This document shows, one piece after another, positions 1 to 6,905 of a stretch of 15,149 nt of DNA. A program made the translations under genes and the position numbers. Location: contig JBDSLU010000267.1 of assembly GCA_039916225.1 (NCBI GenBank), positions 1 to 15,149 on the forward strand, in the 5' to 3' direction. Every line of letters begins with the position of its first letter. The stretch's first letter is position 1. The notes beneath the pieces were generated by a model. The model was not told the DNA's origin. It searched no databases and saw only the letters and a list, made by a program, of their open reading frames with translations. The stretch comes from JBDSLU01 sp039916225. GTDB taxonomy: Bacteria; Acidobacteriota; Vicinamibacteria; Vicinamibacterales; Vicinamibacteraceae.

Positions 1-407
1 ACGATGCCGTGCGCGTGCGCCTCGGCCAGGCCGTCGGCGATCTCGCGCACCAGCTGCACCGTGCGCAGCGCCGTGAGCAGACCGTCGCGCATCGTGCGGT
101 CGAGGGTCTTGCCCTCGACCAGCTCCATGACGATCCAGTCGCCCTCGTCGGTCTCGACGATGTCGTAGATGTGGACGATCGCCGGGTGGTTGAGCCGTGC
201 CGCCATGCACGCCTCGCGCCGGAAGCGCAGCTTCCGCGTGGCGTCGGCGGTGTCGGGGAGCAGGCGCTTGATCGCCAGCGGCCGCTGCAGCGCCTGGTCG
301 AAAGCCCGGTAAACGGCGCCCATGCCGCCGGTCCCGAGACGCTCTTCGATCAGGTAATTGCCGACGCGGTCGGGAACGCCAGAACGATCGTCCGGCCGCG
401 GATGCAC
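1..407 (-). CDS. Hanks-type Ser/Thr protein kinase, N-terminal part (cut by window edge)
   Basis: Read on the minus strand, this is the N-lobe of a PknB-like eukaryotic-type Ser/Thr kinase. After about 16 residues comes NYLIEERLGTGGMGAVYRAF, the glycine-rich ATP loop. It is followed by LAIKRL with the ATP-anchoring Lys, a FRREACMAARLNHPAIV segment around helix C, then DWIVMELVEGKTLD (hinge). The window ends at AEAHAHGIV, just before the expected HRD catalytic loop, so the catalytic Asp, DFG motif and any C-terminal sensor domain lie outside. The GTG at 407 is chosen as start because it gives a short natural lead into the kinase fold and lies 7 nt after a TAGACT hexamer. The frame stays open upstream, so a longer start cannot be excluded. 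The gene is divergent from the small secreted protein gene at 505. The kinase assignment is firm; substrate and domain architecture are unknown. Confidence 0.9.
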   Translation of the reverse strand, partial: MHPRPDDRSGVPDRVGNYLIEERLGTGGMGAVYRAFDQALQRPLAIKRLLPDTADATRKLRFRREACMAARLNHPAIVHIYDIVETDEGDWIVMELVEGKTLDRTMRDGLLTALRTVQLVREIADGLAEAHAHGI

Positions 408-414
408 GACGCGC

Positions 415-420
415 AGTCTA
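415..420 (-). promoter_or_regulatory. Putative -10 hexamer TAGACT for the left-edge kinase
   Basis: TAGACT on the minus strand is separated from the GTG at 407 by 7 nt. That is the usual distance from a -10 box to a transcription start, and there is no Shine-Dalgarno sequence, so the transcript may be leaderless. No convincing -35 box sits 16-18 nt upstream. Prediction from spacing and sequence only. Confidence 0.35.
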
Positions 421-493
421 CCGCAGGTCCAACTCAGCCGTCGCAGTGCGCGCGGGGCTTCCTGTATGCTCAGCCTCTCGGCTCAATCACATC

Positions 494-499
494 GAGGAG
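494..499 (+). promoter_or_regulatory. Ribosome binding site GAGGAG
   Basis: GAGGAG lies 5 nt before the ATG at 505. It fixes the start of the small secreted protein, although the frame is open further upstream. A TATGCT hexamer at 465-470 could be the -10 box, but no good -35 is visible. Confidence 0.7.
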
Positions 500-504
500 A
501 TGAC

Positions 505-867
505 ATGCGGCGAGCACTGCTGGCACTGGTGATGACGATCGGTTTGGCGGCGACGGCGTTCGCCGCCGACGTGACGGGCAAGTGGGTCGGCAGCGTCGAG
601 ACGCCGAACGGGCCAATCGAGCTGACCTACGAGTTCAAGGCCGACGGCGAGAGCCTGACCGGCACGGTGGCGAGTGCGATGGGCAGCCTGCCCATCAACA
701 AGGGCAAGGTCGCCGCCGGCGTGCTGACCTACGAGGTCGCCCTCGAAGGCTCCGTGATCACGCACGAAGCCAAGATCAACGAGGCCGGCACCGAGATCAT
801 GGTCAAGGCCACCGGCGACTTCGGCACCAGCGAGTACGTGGTCAAGAAGGTCGACGCGCCGAAGTAG
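505..867 (+). CDS. Small secreted beta-rich protein of unknown function
   Basis: A 120-residue protein with a Sec signal peptide: MRRALLALVM, a hydrophobic core, then cleavage predicted after AFA at about residue 20. The mature part, starting ADVTGKWVGSVETPNGPIEL, alternates short beta-strand-like stretches (ELTYEFKADGESLTGTV, VLTYEVALEG, TEIMVKATGDF). This resembles small periplasmic 'VTGKW' proteins that I recall as common in Acidobacteriota; a lipocalin-like or small beta-barrel fold is plausible. No catalytic motif, metal site or lipobox Cys is visible. The start is supported by GAGGAG 5 nt upstream. The last 26 nt overlap, convergently, the 3' end of the methyltransferase gene on the other strand. 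Function unknown; export is well supported. Confidence 0.85.
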   Translation: MRRALLALVMTIGLAATAFAADVTGKWVGSVETPNGPIELTYEFKADGESLTGTVASAMGSLPINKGKVAAGVLTYEVALEGSVITHEAKINEAGTEIMVKATGDFGTSEYVVKKVDAPK

Positions 868-1561
868 CGTCCGGCGCCGCCGCGCCTTGGTCCGCTGGGA
901 CCCCGATCAAGAGGCGATTGCGCGGCGTGACCTCCGCCGGGATCGTCTTCGTCCAGACGCGATACCCCTCGTGGCGCAGCCGCGCCGCGCGGGTCGCGTC
1001 GATCGCCAGGTCGGCCGGCATCCAGCCGGCGAGGTCGCCGGCGTCGCCGCGCGCGTGATCGTGGCAGCACGGCAGCACCGCGACGCGCGCCCGCGCGCCA
1101 ATCGCCCGATCGAGCACCCCATCGCTCAACGCCCCGCAGGCGTGGCACGAAACGACCAGATCCTCCGCGCTCAGCGCGACATCCTCGGAGCGCTGCTCCG
1201 CAAAGCCGACCCGGCCCGACAGCCGTGGCCACGCCGCGGCGATCGCGGCCTGCAACACGGCGTGTGACGCCGGCAGCACGGCATCCACCACCAGCGCCGA
1301 CGGCGAGGTGTCGTCGAGCAGCAGCATGACCTGGGCCAGCAGCCCGTGCCCGCCGCCGAGATCGACGACCCGGCCGCCGCGGCACACCCGGCGGACACGA
1401 CGGGCCATCTCCCAGGCCTCGTAGAGTTCCTTGCGCGGCAGACAGCCGGCCTCGCACACCGCACGCCCGAGTCGATCGAACAACGTCTCGCCGCGGAAAC
1501 GGCCGAGGTCGTGCGCAGTGAGGCGGCCGGTCGAGCCGTGCGCGAAGGCTGGTTCGGACAT
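842..1561 (-). CDS. SAM-dependent methyltransferase, Methyltransf_32-like
   Basis: A 239-residue cytoplasmic protein. Residues 65-76, VVDLGGGHGLLA, are the class I SAM-binding motif I, and VVDAVLP at about 91-97 fits the acidic end of strand beta-2. SCHACGALSDGVLD (138-151) and AVLPCCHDHA (161-170) match the HACG and CCxH signatures of the Methyltransf_32 (PF13679) group, which also includes eukaryotic METTL25-like proteins. TPRNRLLIG (212-220) is the usual last strand. The conserved His/Cys residues could be structural or catalytic. The substrate is unknown; RNA or protein are both possible. The ATG at 1561 has a TAGCAT hexamer 10 nt upstream and no clear Shine-Dalgarno sequence. The gene is divergent from the PD40 gene (57 nt apart), and its stop lies inside the 3' end of the gene at 505-867 on the opposite strand. 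Confidence 0.82.
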   Translation of the reverse strand: MSEPAFAHGSTGRLTAHDLGRFRGETLFDRLGRAVCEAGCLPRKELYEAWEMARRVRRVCRGGRVVDLGGGHGLLAQVMLLLDDTSPSALVVDAVLPASHAVLQAAIAAAWPRLSGRVGFAEQRSEDVALSAEDLVVSCHACGALSDGVLDRAIGARARVAVLPCCHDHARGDAGDLAGWMPADLAIDATRAARLRHEGYRVWTKTIPAEVTPRNRLLIGVPADQGAAAPDATSARRPS

Positions 1562-1618
1562 CGAGTCGCCGATGCTACGTCAGTTCGCCGCTGGTATGGA
1601 TCTGGCACTGCGTCGGGC

Positions 1619-3307
1619 ATGGATTCGAACCGGCTTCCGTTGACCCGGCTCCTGGGCACGTCGGTGCCCTTTGCCGTCCCAGACGCCGTCGCGGTGATCG
1701 TCCAGCTGGCGCGCTCGCCGCAGACGGGACGCCCGTCGAACACACGCCTTTCTACCGATCACGTGTGGCTGGGCGTCGATGGGACCGTGGTCCTCTCGCC
1801 GGGCATCCTGCCGACGCGGGCCGAAGTGGGCGTCCTGCTCGATGAACTGCTGAGTGTCATCCAGGAGACGCAGCCCGACAGCGTGCCTCATGCGTTGCAG
1901 TTCATCGTCGATCGCGCCGCCGGGCAGCTCGCCGACACGACGATGCCGTCGCTGACCGCGTTCGCAGCGGCGCTCGAGCCGTTCCAACCGCCCGATCCGG
2001 CGGCAGCCATCGCGGCGCTGGTCGAGACAGCGGCCGAGGCACCTACCTTGGTTCAGTTCGCTGTCCAGCCGGTCACACCATCGGTCGCCCAGCGTGAGCC
2101 CGAGCCTGACACCGAGCTCGAGCCCGAGATCGAATCCGAACCCGAGGTCGACCTCGAACCGGTCGCGATCGCCGGTGTCGCGAATGCGCCTCCGCGGCAG
2201 CGGCGCTGGGGACGACTGGCCGTCGCCACGATCGCCGCCTGTCTGATCGCGGCGCTGGTCGGCGCGCGGGTCGCCAACGAAGTGCGTGACGAGGTCCCGG
2301 TCCTGGCCGATGCGGCAACGCCTGACGATGCGGCCGGGAGCGAAGTCCTGGTGGTGATGACGGTCGAGCCAGCCCACGAAGTCCCCGCCGTACTCGCCGA
2401 CGGGGCCCCTGCCGGACACTCCGAAGGGGCCGGTGGCGTACGCGCCAACAACGTCCCTGTCGCACTCGGCGAACCGGCCCGGGTCCCCGCGGACGCCATG
2501 CCGCGTAAGCCCACGCCACTGGTCGCCGCCCGATCAGCCGACGCGGAGGGCGTGTTTTCGCCGTCGTTCTCCGGTAGCGGCTCCGCCGTGTTCTTCCATG
2601 CCGAGACCGCGTCGGGCAGCGCGCTCAAGCGAGCGGATGCCGGCGAGCGCGGCGAACTGCGCATCGCCACCATCGTCGACGACGGCGCCCGGAACTACCA
2701 CGTCCAGCTCTCCCCCACCGGCACGTCGGTGGCCTTCGATTCCGACCGCGACGGCGTCCGCGGCGTCTACGTGGCGACGGCGGAGGGCCGCGACGTGCAT
2801 CGCGTCAGTGGTCCCGGCTACGCGGCGGTTCCGACCTGGGCCCCTGACGGCGATCGCCTCGCCTTCATCCGCGGCGAAGCCGATCGGCCGGCAGTCTGGA
2901 ACCTGTGGCTGCTCGATGTGCAGACAGGCCGACAGTCGCGCCTCACGTCGTTCGCGCGAGGACAGGTGTGGGGCGCAACGTGGTTCGTGGACGGGCGGCG
3001 AGTCGCCTTCAGCCACGAGGATCGGCTGACGATCCGCGATCTCGACTCGGGCGGATCGCGCGACTTCACCTCGCCGATCGCCGGTCGTCAGGTGCGAACG
3101 CCGGCCGTCTCTCCGGACGGCCGGTGGATCGTGTTCCAGGTCGCGCGCGACGGCGTCTGGCTGCTCGAGGTCGAGCGCGGGTTCATGCAGCGCATCCTCC
3201 AGGATGCCTCGGCCGAGGAGTTCACGTGGTCCCCGGATGGAAGCCGCGTGGCGTTCCACAGCCGACGCAGCGGCGGGTGGGGCCTGTGGACGATGGCTGG
3301 CCCGTAG
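1619..3307 (+). CDS. Membrane-anchored PD40/TolB-like beta-propeller with kinase-like N-terminal remnant
   Basis: A 562-residue protein. Residues 20-122 read like the C-lobe of a Hanks kinase that has lost its catalytic residues: PDAVAVIVQLA resembles helix E, NTRLSTDHVWLGVDGTVVLS aligns with the HRDLKPxN loop and following strands, and GVLLDELLSV resembles helix F. An acidic EPEPDTELEPE-type linker (160-180) follows, then a basic RQRRWGR stop and one membrane helix (about 199-217). After a low-complexity stretch come five to six PD40 repeats: LSPTGTSVAF (364), WAPDGDRLAF (407), WFVDGRRVAF (455), VSPDGRWIVF (497), WSPDGSRVAF (537), and a weaker one near 317. They predict a periplasmic beta-propeller, with the N-terminus in the cytosol. 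Start chosen at the first in-frame ATG that clears the divergent methyltransferase; no strong Shine-Dalgarno sequence. The propeller is firm, the pseudokinase reading is inference. Confidence 0.85.
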   Translation: MDSNRLPLTRLLGTSVPFAVPDAVAVIVQLARSPQTGRPSNTRLSTDHVWLGVDGTVVLSPGILPTRAEVGVLLDELLSVIQETQPDSVPHALQFIVDRAAGQLADTTMPSLTAFAAALEPFQPPDPAAAIAALVETAAEAPTLVQFAVQPVTPSVAQREPEPDTELEPEIESEPEVDLEPVAIAGVANAPPRQRRWGRLAVATIAACLIAALVGARVANEVRDEVPVLADAATPDDAAGSEVLVVMTVEPAHEVPAVLADGAPAGHSEGAGGVRANNVPVALGEPARVPADAMPRKPTPLVAARSADAEGVFSPSFSGSGSAVFFHAETASGSALKRADAGERGELRIATIVDDGARNYHVQLSPTGTSVAFDSDRDGVRGVYVATAEGRDVHRVSGPGYAAVPTWAPDGDRLAFIRGEADRPAVWNLWLLDVQTGRQSRLTSFARGQVWGATWFVDGRRVAFSHEDRLTIRDLDSGGSRDFTSPIAGRQVRTPAVSPDGRWIVFQVARDGVWLLEVERGFMQRILQDASAEEFTWSPDGSRVAFHSRRSGGWGLWTMAGP

Positions 3308-3323
3308 CCTGGTGTCCCGACCT

Positions 3324-4736
3324 TCACTCGGCGCGTGGCAGCGCGAACCCGACCGTGACGCCGGTGTCGTCGCTGCGCGCCAGCACCTCTCCGCCTTGCG
3401 CCTCGACCAGCTGCTTGACGATGGCCAGGCCGAGGCCCGAGCCGCCGGTGTCGCGTCCGCGCGCCGGATCGGCGCGGTAGAACCGATCGAACAGCCGCGT
3501 CACCGCCGTGGCGTCGAGCATGCTGCCGGTGTTGTGGACCTGCACGTGGACGCGGTCGCCCGCGGCCTCAGCGGCGACGGTGATCACGCCGTGGTCCGGG
3601 GTGTGGCGAGCGGCGTTGGTCAGCAGGTTGACGACGATCTCACGCAGACGATCGGGATCGGCGCGCACCGCGAGATCGCCCAGCGTCGACGCGGCCGTCA
3701 TCCGCGGATCGCGATCGAGGCCGGCCGTGCGGATGGCCGCGCCGACCGCGGGCCGCACCTGCACTGCCTGGAGATCGAACGCCAGCACGCGCGCCTCGGC
3801 CTGGGCCAGCTCCTGCAGATCGTCGGCGAGGCGGGTCAGATGACGCACGTCGTCGAGCAGATCGTGCACCGCCTGCCGCGGATCGACGGCCAGGCCGTCG
3901 ATGACCGCTTCGAGCCGACAGCGGAGATCGGTCAACGGCGTCCGCAGTTCGTGGGCCACGTCGTGGACGAGATCGCGGCGGATGGTCTCCTGCCGCTCGA
4001 GATCGGCGGCCATCGAGTTGAACGCCCGTCCGAGCGCCACCGTTTCGCGACTGCCGCGCGGAACGACGCGCCACGTCAGATCGCCCGCGGCGACGGCTCG
4101 ACTGGCGTGCTGCAACTCCTCGACCGGCCGCGTCACGCCACGGACGATGGCCCACGTCACCATCAGCGCGAGCCCGCCGACAATTGCGGCGACGGCCAGG
4201 AGCCGGCGATCGAGGGCGCCGAAGAAGGCCGCCTCCACCAGATCGGCGTCGTCACGCGGCAGCGACAGCACCTGGAGCGCGGCGGCCCGGCCGTCGGCCA
4301 GGCGCAGTGGCGTCGGCGGCTGCTTGAGGCGGAGGACGGTCTGGCCGACTCGCGGCCCATTGCGCCGCGTCAGCTCGATGGTCATGGTGTCGCCATCCCG
4401 GCGCGTGACCACGCGCACGCCAGGGGCGTCGACACTGGCGCCACCAGCCGCGATCAGCGCGCCGTCGGACGCGGCGACGACGAGCAGCGCGACGTCCGCC
4501 GGGAGTTGCGCGGTGGCAGCGGATATCGCCTCGCCGCTGCAGCACCGCCCATCGAGCGCCTGGGCCAGCCGGGCGGCCAGCGCCGGCAGGCGGCCCGACG
4601 CCTCGCGACGCTGCAGGTCGGCGAAGCGCAGGAACTCCAGCCGGGTCCCCTGCCGCGCCGCGACGGCGACCAGGCCGATCGCCGCGAGCGCCAGCGCGCC
4701 CACGGCGATCAGCAGTCGGGCCTGCAGGCTATGCAC
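3324..4736 (-). CDS. Sensor histidine kinase, BaeS/CusS type
   Basis: A 470-residue inner-membrane kinase. TM1 spans about residues 8-27 and TM2 about 179-199, enclosing a roughly 150-residue periplasmic sensor domain that holds an adjacent Cys pair (RCCSG, 65-66). HAMP follows (RGVTRPVEELQHASRAVAAG, then AFNSMAADLERQE). The HisKA phospho-acceptor is His262 in HDVAHELRTPLTDL. The ATPase domain has the N box VVNLLTNAARHT (368-379), F box LFDRFYRAD and G2 GGSGLGLAIVKQLVEAQGG. The G1 box reads HNTGSML, with Asn where many kinases have Asp, a substitution I recall from CusS-like kinases, so activity is still expected. The start is a GTG that overlaps the response regulator stop by 8 nt (GTGCATAG), indicating translational coupling. 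The stimulus is not evident. The 3' end faces the PD40 gene with only 16 nt between stops. Confidence 0.95.
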   Translation of the reverse strand: MHSLQARLLIAVGALALAAIGLVAVAARQGTRLEFLRFADLQRREASGRLPALAARLAQALDGRCCSGEAISAATAQLPADVALLVVAASDGALIAAGGASVDAPGVRVVTRRDGDTMTIELTRRNGPRVGQTVLRLKQPPTPLRLADGRAAALQVLSLPRDDADLVEAAFFGALDRRLLAVAAIVGGLALMVTWAIVRGVTRPVEELQHASRAVAAGDLTWRVVPRGSRETVALGRAFNSMAADLERQETIRRDLVHDVAHELRTPLTDLRCRLEAVIDGLAVDPRQAVHDLLDDVRHLTRLADDLQELAQAEARVLAFDLQAVQVRPAVGAAIRTAGLDRDPRMTAASTLGDLAVRADPDRLREIVVNLLTNAARHTPDHGVITVAAEAAGDRVHVQVHNTGSMLDATAVTRLFDRFYRADPARGRDTGGSGLGLAIVKQLVEAQGGEVLARSDDTGVTVGFALPRAE

Positions 4737-5430
4737 GGTCGATCTCGATCGTCAGCCGATAGCCGACGCCGTGGACAGTGGCGATCGCCTCACCGCAGCC
4801 GGCGCGCTGCAGCTTCCGGCGCAGGTTGGTGACGTGCGTATCGACCGTCCGATCGAGGCCGTCGTAGTCCGGGCCGAAGGCACGCGCCACCAGCTCCTCG
4901 CGGGTGAACGTGCGGCCCGGTGCGCCGGCCAGCGCCTCGATCAGTTTCAACTCCGTCGCCGTCAGGGCCACGGGCGCGCCGTTGACGCGCACCTCCCGTC
5001 TGAAGTGATCCACTTCGAGCGCGCCGGCACGCGTCGGCGGCGGCGGCAGCGTGGCCGGGGCCGTCGCGCGCCGCAGCAGGGCCTGCACGCGCGCGACGAC
5101 CTCGCGTGGACTGAACGGCTTGCCGACGTAGTCGTCGGCGCCGCACTCGAGGCCGCGCACGCGATCGTCTTCGGTAGTCCGTGCCGTCAGCATGAGGATC
5201 GGTACGGTCGAGCGCGATCGCACGGTGCGGCACACCTCATAGCCGGACATCGCCGGCAGCAGCCAGTCGAGGATGACGGCGGCGACGTCCGGATCGCCTG
5301 CGCGCGCCGCGCCAGACGGACCATCGTGGACGGTGGTCACCCGATAGCCGGCGTGTTCCAGGTAGAGCCGCAGCGTCTCGGCGACGACCCGATCGTCCTC
5401 GACGACGAGGATGTGCGGACCGCCGCTCAT
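4729..5430 (-). CDS. OmpR/PhoB-family response regulator
   Basis: A 233-residue DNA-binding regulator. The receiver domain (about 5-120) has the acidic pair Asp12/Asp13 (VVEDD), phospho-acceptor Asp55 (ILDWLLPAMSG), Thr82 (MLTAR) and Lys104 (VGKPF). The C-terminal winged helix (about 135-230) shows the OmpR signatures LTATELKLIEAL, GRTFTREELV and the recognition region RTVDTHVTNLRRKLQ, ending GVGYRLTIE. The ATG at 5430 is chosen because the receiver begins at once (MSGGPHILVVEDD) and lies 4 nt after the hydrolase stop. It is co-transcribed with the sensor kinase (8-nt overlap), so the two form a cognate pair. Targets cannot be read from the sequence. Feedback on the operon promoter upstream of 6844, where there is an inverted repeat, would be a reasonable guess. 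Confidence 0.95.
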   Translation of the reverse strand: MSGGPHILVVEDDRVVAETLRLYLEHAGYRVTTVHDGPSGAARAGDPDVAAVILDWLLPAMSGYEVCRTVRSRSTVPILMLTARTTEDDRVRGLECGADDYVGKPFSPREVVARVQALLRRATAPATLPPPPTRAGALEVDHFRREVRVNGAPVALTATELKLIEALAGAPGRTFTREELVARAFGPDYDGLDRTVDTHVTNLRRKLQRAGCGEAIATVHGVGYRLTIEIDRA

Positions 5431-5434
5431 GACG

Positions 5435-6844
5435 TCACTTCGCGAGCGCCCGCCGGATGCCCTGGGCGACGCTGGTCGCGGCCGGCGGATCGAGATTGGC
5501 GAGGACGACGATCGTCCAGGTGTCGTCCGATTCGAGGGCGGCGTTGGTGCCCGGCGCGCCCCCGGCGGCGCCGATACCACCCCGGGCCCGGCCCCCGGCG
5601 ACCGGGCGGCCCGGCAGGATCGCCGCGGGGCCGGAACCATCGGGCAGCGTGCCGGTCCGCAACGCGTTGTCGAACGCGAGCAGGTCCGCCGCGGTCCCCA
5701 GGCCGCCGCCGGCCGCGCTGCCGCCGGCGCCGTGCATCGACTGGCTGGAATGCAGCGGAACGTCGGGGCCACCGCCGACCGTTCGCCGCGTGTAGCCGTT
5801 GGCCACCGGCAGCGTCGAGGCCGCCGCCCCCGTCATGCCGGCGGGCGCAAAGACGTGGCGCGCGAGGTAGGTCTCGTAGGGCATCCCCGACACTCGCTCG
5901 ATGATCGCGCCGAGCACGATGTAGCACCCGTTGCAGTACTCGTTGCGCTCGCCGGGCGCGAAGCGGACCGGCTGCGCGGCGACGAAGCGATAGTAGTCGG
6001 TGTTGGTGCGGAAGCGGTCCTTCGGCAGCGCGGCGAAGGCCGGCCCGAAGAAGTCGGCGATGCCGCCGCGGTGCTCGAGCAGCTGCTCGACGGTGGCCTG
6101 ACGTGCCGGCGACGCGGGATAGTCCGGCAGGATCGCGCCGACGGTGTCGGTCGGCCGCACCTTGCCCGCGGCGATGAGCTGGGCGATCGCCGCCTTGGTG
6201 AACAGCTTGCCGATCGAGGCCAGGCCGAAGCGCGTGTCCGCCGTCACCGCGACGCCGCGCTCACGATCGGCGATGCCGTAGGTCCGCTGGACGATCGGCA
6301 CGCCGTCGCGCGCGATCAGCACGACGCCGGCAAAGGCATCGCGACCGACCAGCGGCTGCAGGCTGGCATCGAGGGTCCGCGACATCTCGTCCGCCGTCAT
6401 CGCCGCGGTGAGTGGGATGGCCACCGCGGGACGATGCTCGTCGTCGCCACCGCCGACTTCGACGGCCACGCTCGTGATGCGAAAGGGCAGGGCCGGTTCC
6501 AGCGCCAGCACGAGGCTCCCGGTCAGGCCGGTGGCGCCACGGGCGCCGATGGTGGCGACGCCGTCGATCACACGGATCCCGGTCACGGTGATGGCGCCGA
6601 AGTCGCGGCGGATGCGCTCGGCCATCGTCCGGCGCTCGGCGGCTGAGACCCGGGCCAGCAGCGGCGGCGCGAAGTGCTGCTGGGCCATCGCTTCGTACTG
6701 TGCGGGGCCGCCGTCACGGATGACGGCGACGAACGCGTCGACCCTGGTGCGAACGTCGGGCTCCGGCGTCCCCACCTGCTGCGCCAGCGCGTGGCTGGCC
6801 GTGACAGCCAGAACCAGGACGATCGTCGGACGGATCGGAATCAT
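5435..6844 (-). CDS. Secreted serine hydrolase, class C beta-lactamase/DD-peptidase fold
   Basis: A 469-residue exported protein; signal peptide MIPIRPTIVLVLAVTASHALA, cleavage near residue 21. Residues about 25-140 form an N-terminal alpha/beta domain often placed in front of such hydrolases. The beta-lactamase-family domain follows. The nucleophile motif SxxK is Ser210-Ile-Gly-Lys213 (LASIGKLFT), the YxN motif is Tyr303-Cys-Asn305 (NEYCNGCY), and LLEHRGGIADF (255-265) replaces the usual LLxHTSG. The third motif, where relatives usually have HxG before GGAPG, reads GIGAAGGAPG (423-432), so the His appears lost. Substrates in this family include peptides, esters and peptidoglycan fragments; a true beta-lactamase role is not indicated. 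Start chosen at the ATG with AGGAG 7 nt upstream; another ATG at 6859 is possible. First gene of the hydrolase-regulator-sensor operon. Confidence 0.88.
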   Translation of the reverse strand: MIPIRPTIVLVLAVTASHALAQQVGTPEPDVRTRVDAFVAVIRDGGPAQYEAMAQQHFAPPLLARVSAAERRTMAERIRRDFGAITVTGIRVIDGVATIGARGATGLTGSLVLALEPALPFRITSVAVEVGGGDDEHRPAVAIPLTAAMTADEMSRTLDASLQPLVGRDAFAGVVLIARDGVPIVQRTYGIADRERGVAVTADTRFGLASIGKLFTKAAIAQLIAAGKVRPTDTVGAILPDYPASPARQATVEQLLEHRGGIADFFGPAFAALPKDRFRTNTDYYRFVAAQPVRFAPGERNEYCNGCYIVLGAIIERVSGMPYETYLARHVFAPAGMTGAAASTLPVANGYTRRTVGGGPDVPLHSSQSMHGAGGSAAGGGLGTAADLLAFDNALRTGTLPDGSGPAAILPGRPVAGGRARGGIGAAGGAPGTNAALESDDTWTIVVLANLDPPAATSVAQGIRRALAK

Positions 6845-6851
6845 GCGTGGG

Positions 6852-6856
6852 CTCCT
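6852..6856 (-). promoter_or_regulatory. Ribosome binding site AGGAG for the serine hydrolase
   Basis: AGGAG on the minus strand stands 7 nt before the ATG at 6844 and supports that start over the ATG at 6859. The upstream ATG itself lies directly before this AGGAG, and 7 nt after a TAGGGT hexamer (6867-6872). Confidence 0.6.
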
Positions 6857-6866
6857 CATGGAGTCC

Positions 6867-6895
6867 ACCCTAGCGATCGATTGTCAAGAATCGAT
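6867..6895 (-). promoter_or_regulatory. Putative operon promoter/operator with 7-bp inverted repeat
   Basis: ATCGATT (6876-6882) and AATCGAT (6889-6895) form a perfect inverted repeat with a 6-nt spacer. On the minus strand the spacer and right arm contain TTGACA. A TAGGGT hexamer (6867-6872) follows 9 nt later, so the TTGACA is too close to be its -35 under normal sigma-70 spacing. The site lies in the 61-nt gap between the MsrQ-fusion stop and the hydrolase start. It could be an operator for the hydrolase-TCS operon. There is no T-run to suggest a terminator. Confidence 0.35.
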
Positions 6896-6905
6896 GGAGG
6901 TCCCG

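Noticed and set aside
1616..1676. tRNA-like GGTTCGAATCC on the minus strand with GGGCA/TGCCC ends
   Set aside because: The distance between the ends is only about 55 nt, the T-stem does not pair beyond two base pairs, and no anticodon or D arm can be drawn. It lies at the start of the PD40 gene.
3308..3323. Bidirectional terminator between the convergent PD40 and sensor kinase genes
   Set aside because: The gap is 16 nt and contains no inverted repeat or T-run.
3204..5904. Long plus-strand open frames opposite the hydrolase, response regulator and sensor kinase genes
   Set aside because: They are rich in Arg, Ala and Ser with no recognisable motif and mirror the codon phase of well-identified minus-strand genes; this is expected in GC-rich DNA.
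5411..6646. A plus-strand open frame of about 400 codons opposite the serine hydrolase
   Set aside because: It lacks any family motif, whereas the minus strand encodes SxxK and YxN motifs and a signal peptide in the same DNA.
5435..6844. Antibiotic-resistance beta-lactamase
   Set aside because: The third motif is missing and the N-terminal domain and partner genes do not match known class C resistance enzymes, so a resistance call is not supported.
6881..6886. TTGACA (minus strand) as a normal -35 box
   Set aside because: The only -10-like hexamer downstream is 9 nt away, not 16-18.
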